20,613 nt of DNA from an uncultured Actinomycetes bacterium (GTDB taxonomy: Bacteria > Actinomycetota > Actinomycetes > Nanopelagicales > Nanopelagicaceae), in NCBI GenBank assembly GCA_903953805.1, contig CAJBLC010000028.1, forward strand, positions 1 to 20,613. Reading direction: 5' to 3'. The notes beneath the pieces are model-generated. The model was not told where the DNA came from and did not search any database. It saw only the letters and a program-made list of their open reading frames with translations. This document shows, in pieces, positions 15,081 to 20,613 of this stretch (within the stretch, counting starts at the first letter, position 1; every line of letters begins with the position of its first letter). The position numbers and the translations under genes were made by a program.

Positions 15081-15110
15081 TTAACACGCGTAAATCTGGT
15101 CACCTCAAGG

Positions 15111-15140
15111 TTGTCCCTTTCTCCACGCTCGGGCTACCCT
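15111..15140 (+). promoter_or_regulatory. Candidate livJ promoter
   Basis: TTGTCC (15111-15116), an 18-base spacer and TACCCT (15135-15140), which fits the TAnnnT form of actinobacterial -10 elements. The start would be near 15147, giving a leader of about 42 bases with GAAAGG before the livJ ATG. The rest of the gap 14993-15188 holds no gene; two small hairpins at 15003-15017 and 15025-15040 have no T tract. Confidence 0.4.
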
Positions 15141-15188
15141 TATCCACTCCCTGTCCCGGGAAATTACAGGTTAGTAAGAAAGGTCTAC

Positions 15189-16355
15189 ATGAATAAGAAG
15201 CTCGTAGGCGGCATCGCTATTGCCGCAGCTGCAGCCCTCTCGTTCGGTGTTGTTACAACATCAGCAGATGCAGCGACAAAGTCAGTTTCACTCGTATTCC
15301 AGGCTCCACTTACTGGTTCAGATGCCCTCACCGGTAGCGATCAGTACAACGGTGCTTTGACTGCGTTGCAGGTATACAACGATTCAAACCCAGCAGTTAA
15401 GGTGAATATCATCAAGGCTGACGATCAGGGCGACCCAGCAGTTGCTGGTCCTGTATCACAGGGTATTGCTACAAATAAGAACGTTGTTGGAGTAGTTGGA
15501 CCTGCCTATTCAGGCGCTTCAATCGCTTCATTCCCTGCTTACAAGGCAGCGCACATCCCAATGGTCTCAATGTCAGCAACACGCGTGACACTTACAGATC
15601 CAAAGGCACGCGATAACGGATTCCCATTCTTCCACCGTATCGTTCCACCAGATTCACTCCAGGGAACATCACTCGTGAAGTGGGCAACTGAGGGCGTTAC
15701 AGCTCCTAAGGTCTACGTCCTTGATGATCTACAGTCATACTCAACTGGTCTCGTCCAGTACATGGCTCCAGAGCTCAAGGCTGAGAAGCTAACCCCTGTT
15801 GCTTACAGCCACCAGCCAAAGGGAACAACTGATTACACATCAGAGGTTTCAAAGATCAAGGCATCTGGCGCGAACGTAGTTATCTACGCTGGCTACTACC
15901 CAGAAGCTGCAGCGCTTGCAAAAGCACTTAAGCTTTCAGGTTACACAGGCGTTCTCGCATCAGGCGACGGCACACTTAACACTGGTTTTGTCACCGGTGC
16001 TGGTGCAGCTGCAGCTGAAGGCGCTCGCCTCACAGCTCCAGATCTACCATTCACACTCGTTGCAAATGCTGCTCAGAAGGCTGCATACACAAAGGCAACT
16101 GGTGAGTCTATTGATAAGGCTGATTCACACGTATACGTCGTATCAACATACGATGCAACAAACGTCTTCTTGACATGTATCAAGGGCGGCGCAACAACTC
16201 GCGCAGCAATCCAGAACTGCATTAACAACCAGTCATTCTCAACTTTGGCTGGCGTTAACGTGAAGTTCGGTCGCTACGGTGACGTTGTTGGTGGAGCACC
16301 AATCGGTGGCTTCAAGGTTGTTGGCGGAGTCATCAAGTACATTGGTGCTAAGTAA
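15189..16355 (+). CDS. livJ: Branched-chain amino-acid ABC transporter, substrate-binding protein
   Basis: A 388-residue extracellular binding protein of the LivJ/Peripla_BP_6 family, which delivers leucine, isoleucine, valine or related amino acids to LivH-LivM. An N-terminal signal (MNKK, helix about 5-22, ADA at 26-28) precedes the mature domain. Family segments include LTGSDALTGSDQYNGAL, ADDQGDPA and VVGVVGPAYSGAS. There is no cysteine near the cleavage site, so it is not a lipoprotein, which is unusual for a binding protein in a single-membrane cell. I chose ATG 15189 with AAGAAAGG 5 bases upstream; the frame is open 26 codons further left, but that start would add residues before the signal. 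Serine is mostly TCA and threonine mostly ACA, a stronger bias than in neighbouring genes, suggesting high expression. Confidence 0.94.
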   Translation: MNKKLVGGIAIAAAAALSFGVVTTSADAATKSVSLVFQAPLTGSDALTGSDQYNGALTALQVYNDSNPAVKVNIIKADDQGDPAVAGPVSQGIATNKNVVGVVGPAYSGASIASFPAYKAAHIPMVSMSATRVTLTDPKARDNGFPFFHRIVPPDSLQGTSLVKWATEGVTAPKVYVLDDLQSYSTGLVQYMAPELKAEKLTPVAYSHQPKGTTDYTSEVSKIKASGANVVIYAGYYPEAAALAKALKLSGYTGVLASGDGTLNTGFVTGAGAAAAEGARLTAPDLPFTLVANAAQKAAYTKATGESIDKADSHVYVVSTYDATNVFLTCIKGGATTRAAIQNCINNQSFSTLAGVNVKFGRYGDVVGGAPIGGFKVVGGVIKYIGAK

Positions 16356-16370
16356 CAACTAGCTGTACCT

Positions 16371-16395
16371 GCCAGATCCCCTCATAAGGGGTGGC
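16371..16395 (+). other. First intercistronic hairpin, livJ-livH gap
   Basis: GCCA...CCCCT, loop CATA, AGGGG...TGGC: a five-pair G+C-rich stem extended by four pairs across a three-base bulge (16375-16377). No T tract follows. It lies 15 bases after the livJ stop and may protect the livJ message 3' end together with the larger hairpin at 16413-16452. Confidence 0.5.
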
Positions 16396-16412
16396 GGAAG
16401 TAGTAAGAGTCT

Positions 16413-16452
16413 CGGGGCTGTATCACTTGCGGATGCGAGTGATATAGCCCCG
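16413..16452 (+). other. Long intercistronic hairpin between livJ and livH
   Basis: An 18-pair stem: CGGGGCT and TATCACT pair with their exact complements, joined by G-U pairs, and close with TGC/GCG around the tetraloop GGAT (16431-16434). No T run follows, so it is unlikely to be a full terminator. In binding-protein operons such a structure usually lets the binding-protein message accumulate above that of the permease, by blocking 3' exonucleases or stopping part of the polymerases. The rest of the gap 16356-16496 holds no gene; AAGGAAG and AAGAG before 16497 serve livH. Confidence 0.75.
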
Positions 16453-16496
16453 GTTCTCGTCCCTCGCTTATCTTCAAGGAAGTAGAAAAGAGCAGA

Positions 16497-17450
16497 ATGA
16501 ATTTCTCTGTCGTAACGAGCCAGTTCTGGCAGTTACTCCTCAATGGCCTCGCCGTCGGATTGATCTATGTCTTGATCTCCCTCGGCTACACGATGGTCTA
16601 CGGCGTATTGCGCCTCATTAACTTTGCTAACTCTGAAATCTTTATGATCGGTACCTTCGGAACTGTGATTGTGACTCAGAGGGTTCTTCACTATACGAGC
16701 GCTCATGCCGCACTCCATGGAATCCATCTCATCCTTGTTCTGCTTTTGATCCTCGTCGTCTCGATGATCTTCTCTGCTGGAACAGCGCTCCTTGTCGAAC
16801 TCGTCGCCTATCGCAGACTCCGCGCGAAGGGTACGAACCGTCTCGCCAGCTTGATCTCGGCGATTGGTACATCGATCGTTCTCTCAGAGGGCGTTCGTAT
16901 TGCAACGAAATCTGCCCCTGTTCCAACTCCACGTTTGATGGATAAGTTCAATATCTTCACCTTCCATGGCGTTTCCTTGCGTGTAGACACCGCTCTCGTC
17001 ATTGTTGGCGCATTTGTTCTCTATGTCATTGTTGATCGCTTCGTCTCTAAGACACTTCTCGGTAAGGCGATTCGCGCAGTATCGATGTCAGAGGACACCT
17101 CAAAGTTGATGGGTATTAACCTCAATCGAGTGATCTCGGCGACCTTCTTAATTGGTGGATTAGTTACAGGAGCTGCTGCCTTCTTCTACATGCAGGTCTA
17201 CGAGACAACGGTCTTTAACGTCGGATTTAACCTCGGTCTCGCTGCATTTACTGCGGCAGTCCTTGGCGGCATCGGAAACATTCGTGGCGCCTTCTACGGT
17301 GGTTTAACTCTTGGCCTCTTTGAAGAGTTTGCTTCAGCAGTTATCGGCGGCCAGTGGAAATCAGTAACGGTCTTTACCGTCCTCGTTCTTGTCCTTCTAC
17401 TTCGTCCAAATGGTCTATTTGGCGAAGCGATCACACAGAGTAGGGTCTAA
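16497..17450 (+). CDS. livH: Branched-chain amino-acid ABC transporter permease LivH
   Basis: A 317-residue integral membrane permease with about eight hydrophobic segments. Together with LivM it forms the channel through which amino acids brought by LivJ enter the cell. The start LLNGLAVGLIYVLISLGYTMVYG, followed by LRLINFANSEIFMIG, is the hallmark of LivH. AVLGGIGNIRGAFYGGLTLG near residue 260 is the loop that contacts the ATPases. It comes 141 bases after livJ, the gap containing two hairpins, so it is probably expressed at a lower level. Its stop is 5 bases before livM. Confidence 0.95.
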   Translation: MNFSVVTSQFWQLLLNGLAVGLIYVLISLGYTMVYGVLRLINFANSEIFMIGTFGTVIVTQRVLHYTSAHAALHGIHLILVLLLILVVSMIFSAGTALLVELVAYRRLRAKGTNRLASLISAIGTSIVLSEGVRIATKSAPVPTPRLMDKFNIFTFHGVSLRVDTALVIVGAFVLYVIVDRFVSKTLLGKAIRAVSMSEDTSKLMGINLNRVISATFLIGGLVTGAAAFFYMQVYETTVFNVGFNLGLAAFTAAVLGGIGNIRGAFYGGLTLGLFEEFASAVIGGQWKSVTVFTVLVLVLLLRPNGLFGEAITQSRV

Positions 17451-17455
17451 ACGCC

Positions 17456-18505
17456 ATGATGAATTTACGTGATAAGGGAGCAGAGACCTGGGAGAAGTGG
17501 GGCCGTCCACAGCGCGTCGCCTTCGCAGTCATTCTGATCGCAATCGTCGGACTCTTGCCTTTTGGAGGAGATTTCTCCTTCACTAACTTCCTCAATACCC
17601 CAGTGAGCTCATACCAGGCGGTGCTGGTCTACCCAGTAGGAATGTTTGTCTTGATGGCCTTGGGACTCAATATCGTTGTTGGAAAGTCAGGTCTTCTTGA
17701 TCTGGGATATGTAGCCTTCTTTGCGATTGGCGGATATACCGCTGGGCTCCTCGGCGAATACACATCACTCAATACTTGGGAGATCCTTCCATTTGGCATG
17801 GCGGCAGCGATGCTCGCTGGTGTTGCTCTTGGGTTGCCAACCCTGCGACTTCGCGGAGATTATCTTGCGATCGTAACTCTCGGTTTTGGTGAGATCGTTC
17901 GTATCGTTGCTCTCAATACCCAATCACTTGGTGCATCGACTGGTATCGCTGCGATCCCAACACCACCAAAGACATTTGGCTTGATCTTTGATATCGAACA
18001 CTCAAACTCATATTTCTGGGTTGTTCTCATCATGATCCTTCTCGTCATCTGGATGGTTCGACGTTTCACCGTTCGTCGCCCAGGCCGTGCGTGGGAAGCG
18101 ATCCGTCAGGATGAAGATGTTGCCATCTTGATGGGCGTACCTATTCTTAAGTACAAGATCTGGTCATTCTCGATCGGTGCAGCTATTGGTGGAGCCGCTG
18201 GTGTCATCTTCGCCTCGAAGACTCAATATGTTGCCCCTAACGAGTTCACCTTTAACGTATCAGTTCTCATTCTTGCCTGTGTTGTCTTCGGCGGAATGGG
18301 AAATATCTGGGGCGTGGTTCTCGGGGGAGTACTTCTTGCCTATCTTCCAGAACGTATCCGCTTTATCTCGAATGCTCGTCAACTCGTCTTTGGATTGACG
18401 CTCGTTGTCATCATGAACCTCCGCCCAGATGGTTTGCTGCCTCGAAAGAAGCGCGAAAAATTGGGAGCGAAAGCTAAGGCAGAGAAGGGGGCTTCGAATG
18501 TCTAA
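17456..18505 (+). CDS. livM: Branched-chain amino-acid ABC transporter permease LivM
   Basis: The second permease, 349 residues with about nine hydrophobic segments. Family marks are ALGLNIVVGKSGLLDLGYVAFFAIGGYTAG, the LPTLRLRGDYLAIVTLGFGEIVRI segment in the middle and VFGGMGNIWGVVLGG before the last helices. The tail is short and lysine-rich (KKREKLGAKAKAEKG), so it faces the cytoplasm. Two ATG codons one apart (17456, 17459) make the exact start uncertain by one residue. The 3' end overlaps livG by 8 bases, which suggests coupled translation of permease and ATPase. Confidence 0.95.
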   Translation: MMNLRDKGAETWEKWGRPQRVAFAVILIAIVGLLPFGGDFSFTNFLNTPVSSYQAVLVYPVGMFVLMALGLNIVVGKSGLLDLGYVAFFAIGGYTAGLLGEYTSLNTWEILPFGMAAAMLAGVALGLPTLRLRGDYLAIVTLGFGEIVRIVALNTQSLGASTGIAAIPTPPKTFGLIFDIEHSNSYFWVVLIMILLVIWMVRRFTVRRPGRAWEAIRQDEDVAILMGVPILKYKIWSFSIGAAIGGAAGVIFASKTQYVAPNEFTFNVSVLILACVVFGGMGNIWGVVLGGVLLAYLPERIRFISNARQLVFGLTLVVIMNLRPDGLLPRKKREKLGAKAKAEKGASNV

Positions 18506-19283
18506 TCCTGGCGAGAAGATTCTTGAACTCAACAATGTCACGATGCAGTTTGGTGGCGTAAAGGCCCTTGATGGCGTTAACTTCCACGTCAATCGCGGCG
18601 AGATCTGTGCTCTCATCGGTCCTAACGGTGCCGGTAAGACCACAATCTTCAACGTGATCACAGGTGTTTACACTCCAACATCTGGTGATATCACTTTCAA
18701 GGGATCATCTGTTGTGGGTCTCAAGCGCAACATCATCACTTCGAAGGGAATTTCGCGTACCTTCCAGAACGTTCGTCTCTTCGGTGAGATGACTGCTCTT
18801 GAGAATGTCATGACAGCCACAGATGTTCATAAGAAGTCGGGCCTCATCGGCGCACTCTTCGGCACTCCTCGCGCCCGTCGCGAAGAGAAGGCTGGACGTG
18901 CACGAGCACATGAGCTTCTCGAGTTCATGGGAATTGACCATCGCGCAGATCAGTTAGGTAAGAATCTTCCTTATGGAGATCAACGCCGCTTAGAGATTGC
19001 ACGTGCACTTGGAACTGAGCCAGAGATCATTCTCTTGGATGAGCCGGCTGCTGGCTTCAACCCAGCCGAGAAGGTGGCACTTGCCGAAACGATCCGCAAG
19101 ATTCGCGATGCGGGTTACACCGTTCTCTTGATCGAACACGATATGTCGCTCATCATGGGAATCTCCGATCGGGTATCGGTTCTCGATTTCGGTAAGAAGA
19201 TCGCCGATGGCACACCATCACAAGTTCAGAATGATCCAAAGGTTATCGAAGCGTACTTAGGAGTGCCATCAGATGCGTCTTGA
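18498..19283 (+). CDS. livG: Branched-chain amino-acid ABC transporter ATPase LivG
   Basis: One of the two ATPase subunits, 261 residues, at the inner face of the LivH-LivM channel. Walker A is GPNGAGKTT (41-49), the Q-loop glutamine is Q90 in RTFQNVRLF, and the signature has the LivG form LPYGDQRRLEIARAL (157-171). Walker B is IILLDEP with D181 and E182, and the H-loop is H214 in LIEHDM. The LivG-specific insert after the Q-loop (about 105-150) is present. I chose ATG 18498, preceded by AAGGGGG at 18485-18491; the frame is open further left, but that stretch is livM coding sequence read out of frame. The end overlaps livF by 11 bases. Confidence 0.95.
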   Translation: MSNPGEKILELNNVTMQFGGVKALDGVNFHVNRGEICALIGPNGAGKTTIFNVITGVYTPTSGDITFKGSSVVGLKRNIITSKGISRTFQNVRLFGEMTALENVMTATDVHKKSGLIGALFGTPRARREEKAGRARAHELLEFMGIDHRADQLGKNLPYGDQRRLEIARALGTEPEIILLDEPAAGFNPAEKVALAETIRKIRDAGYTVLLIEHDMSLIMGISDRVSVLDFGKKIADGTPSQVQNDPKVIEAYLGVPSDAS

Positions 19284-19995
19284 AGTGAAGGACCTCAGAG
19301 TCCAATATGGCAAGATTGAAGCGATTAAAGGAATCTCTTTTGTCGTAGAAGAAGGTGAGATCGTCACTCTTATCGGTGCAAATGGCGCGGGTAAGACGAC
19401 AACGCTCAAGACTATCTCTGGCCTACGTCCAGTCGCGAGCGGTCAGATTATTTACAATGGCGAAGATATCTCTAAGGTTCCAGCTCATGAGCGCGTGAAT
19501 CTCGGAATCTCGCAATCTCCAGAAGGCCGTGGAATCTTCCCAGGAATGAATGTTCTCGAAAATCTTGAGATCGGTAAGTACTCTCGCAAAGAGCGTAAAA
19601 GTGAGATGCAAGAAGATCTTGAGAAGGTCTACACACTCTTCCCACGCCTCAAAGAGCGCGCCTTTCAAGCAGGTGGAACTCTCTCTGGTGGCGAGCAGCA
19701 GATGCTGGCGATCGGTCGCGCCCTGATGGCTCGCCCAAAGGTTCTCTTGCTCGATGAACCATCCATGGGTCTTGCACCGATGATGATTCAAAATATCTTC
19801 AATATCATCACGGAAATTAATTCGACTCTCGGAACAACGATCCTTCTCGTTGAACAGAATGCTCAGCAGGCGCTACAACGCGCACACCGTGCATATATTC
19901 TTGAGACCGGAAATATTGTTAAGGGCGCTAAGGCCTCAGATCTCTTAGATGATCCAGCAGTTCGCGAGGCATACCTCGGAACCGGTGCTCATTAA
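19273..19995 (+). CDS. livF: Branched-chain amino-acid ABC transporter ATPase LivF
   Basis: The second ATPase subunit, 240 residues. Walker A is GANGAGKTT (35-43), the signature is LSGGEQQMLAIGRAL (136-150), and Walker B is VLLLDEPSMGL with D160 and E161. The switch position carries glutamine (VEQNAQQAL) rather than histidine, which is usual for LivF, and SPEGRGIFPGMNVLENL is the family Q-loop region. GGAG at 19260-19263, inside livG, is its ribosome binding site. It ends the liv operon. Only 6 bases separate its stop from the stop of the oppositely oriented thioesterase gene, and no terminator is visible between them. Confidence 0.95.
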   Translation: MRLEVKDLRVQYGKIEAIKGISFVVEEGEIVTLIGANGAGKTTTLKTISGLRPVASGQIIYNGEDISKVPAHERVNLGISQSPEGRGIFPGMNVLENLEIGKYSRKERKSEMQEDLEKVYTLFPRLKERAFQAGGTLSGGEQQMLAIGRALMARPKVLLLDEPSMGLAPMMIQNIFNIITEINSTLGTTILLVEQNAQQALQRAHRAYILETGNIVKGAKASDLLDDPAVREAYLGTGAH

Positions 19996-20001
19996 CTAGG
20001 G

Positions 20002-20409
20002 CTATTTACGTTCTGCCAAGATGAGGCAGGTGATGCGCGAAGTACATGTGCGCTCACCTGCCTCATTTGTTATAACAATCTCGTAGACGCATAAGGTCTT
20101 TCCGAGCGAAACTGCGGTCGCAACACCTGTGACAAATCCCGAAGTAGCGGATTTGTGGTGGGTCGCATTGATATCGACACCAACGATTCGACGATCTGGG
20201 CCAGCATGGAGTTGCGTCCCAATAGATCCTAGGCTTTCGGCGAGCACAACATTTGCACCACCGTGCAGGAGGCCGACTGGTTGAGTATTTCCCTCAACCG
20301 GCATTCGTCCAACCAAGCGCTGGGGAGAAGCTTCGAGAATTTCGATCCCCATCTTCTTATCGAGCGCTCCGCTGCCACGTTGACGAATAATCTCTAGATA
20401 GTCGGTCAT
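20002..20409 (-). CDS. Hotdog-fold thioesterase, PaaI/YdiI type
   Basis: A 135-residue single hotdog domain of the PaaI/YdiI/4HBT family, which hydrolyses acyl-CoA thioesters in the cytoplasm, usually as a tetramer. The family motif is VGLLHGGANVVLAESLGS, with H49-G50-G51 and likely catalytic glutamate E58. VGVDINATHHKSA and the C-terminal strand CTSRITCLIL fit the second half of the fold. The substrate cannot be inferred. It is transcribed towards livF and divergently from polA; only 28 bases separate its ATG from the polA GTG. TAGACT on the minus strand (20422 to 20417) is seven bases before the ATG, so the mRNA may have no leader. A thioesterase next to polA is common in actinobacteria as I recall. 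Confidence 0.9.
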   Translation of the reverse strand: MTDYLEIIRQRGSGALDKKMGIEILEASPQRLVGRMPVEGNTQPVGLLHGGANVVLAESLGSIGTQLHAGPDRRIVGVDINATHHKSATSGFVTGVATAVSLGKTLCVYEIVITNEAGERTCTSRITCLILAERK

Positions 20410-20416
20410 GGCGCTC

Positions 20417-20430
20417 AGTCTAACTAGACT
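20417..20430. promoter_or_regulatory. Back-to-back -10 elements of thioesterase gene and polA
   Basis: AGTCTA-AC-TAGACT, a six-base inverted repeat with a two-base centre. Read on each strand it gives TAGACT (TAnnnT type), and on each strand exactly seven bases separate it from the start codon: ATG 20409 on minus and GTG 20438 on plus. Both transcripts would then start at or next to the start codon. No good -35 is visible for either. The whole divergent gap is 28 bases. Confidence 0.5.
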
Positions 20431-20437
20431 CCACCCT

Positions 20438-20613
20438 GTGCCGATAGAGAAACGCCTCCTTCTGATAGATGGCCACTCTCTGGCTTATCGCGCCTTCTAC
20501 GCGCTCCCAGTTGAGAACTTCTCTACCTCCTCCGGACAAGCGACTAATGCCGTATATGGCTTTACCTCAATGCTGATCAACCTCATCAAAGATGAGAAGC
20601 CAACCCATATCGC
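20438..20613 (+). CDS. polA: DNA polymerase I, 3' end cut by window
   Basis: The first 58 codons of DNA polymerase I, within the 5'-3' exonuclease domain used to remove RNA primers and repair flaps. LLLIDGHSLAYRAFYALP carries the first metal-binding aspartate, and TNAVYGFTSMLINLI follows, the usual N-terminus of bacterial PolA. The start is GTG at 20438. No Shine-Dalgarno precedes it (CCACCCT), while TAGACT at 20425-20430 is placed to begin transcription at the start codon, so leaderless translation is likely. Whether the 3'-5' proofreading site is intact, often lost in actinobacterial PolA, cannot be seen here. Confidence 0.95.
   Translation, partial: MPIEKRLLLIDGHSLAYRAFYALPVENFSTSSGQATNAVYGFTSMLINLIKDEKPTHI

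Noticed and set aside
15111..15188. Extended LivJ start at 15111.
   Set aside because: It would place 26 residues before a standard signal peptide and cover the likely promoter; ATG 15189 has a good ribosome binding site.

Overview
The window looks like core chromosome of an actinobacterium with about half G+C and very tight gene packing. Most genes overlap or lie 2-20 bases apart, and no non-coding gap exceeds about 200 bases. The order trpE - small membrane gene - trpC - trpB - trpA - redox genes - lgt - gltB - gltD - pyk - ANTAR regulator - liv transport genes - PaaI-like thioesterase - polA is, from memory, the order of the Streptomyces trp-to-polA region. Moderate G+C plus tight packing suggests a streamlined lineage such as freshwater Nanopelagicales (acI); this assignment is inference. 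There are no mobile elements, CRISPR arrays or phage genes.

Layout: (1) 2-6634, + strand: a nine-gene run of tryptophan synthesis (trpE 3' part, a 49-residue membrane protein, trpC, trpB, trpA), then envelope genes (MauE/DoxX-like protein, membrane-anchored DsbA-like thioredoxin, lgt) and a VIT-type metal transporter. Stop and start codons overlap at four junctions, so translational coupling is likely. (2) 6757-12731: gltB-gltD, the two subunits of NADPH glutamate synthase, preceded by a perfect 16-base palindrome. (3) 12763-14272: pyk, ending in a strong intrinsic terminator. (4) 14277-14992: a tRNA with anticodon CAA, followed after a single base by the ATG of an ANTAR response regulator (PdtaR type). 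(5) 15054-19995: a branched-chain amino-acid ABC operon livJ-H-M-G-F, with three 11-base-phased GTnAT half-sites upstream and a long hairpin between livJ and livH. (6) 20002-20613: a hotdog thioesterase (minus strand) and, divergent from it, the start of polA.

The genes cover nitrogen and amino-acid economy: tryptophan synthesis, glutamate formation from glutamine, pyruvate formation, and uptake of branched-chain amino acids. A signal-transducing RNA-binding regulator sits immediately before the uptake operon. Protein content is ordinary for the phylum. The unusual material is in the short non-coding junctions: a promoter whose -10 element lies in the loop of the pyk terminator, a Leu-anticodon tRNA with a short variable loop that abuts a start codon, back-to-back -10 elements that would make two leaderless mRNAs, and the phased repeats and hairpins of the liv operon. 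I found no convincing undescribed multi-gene system.
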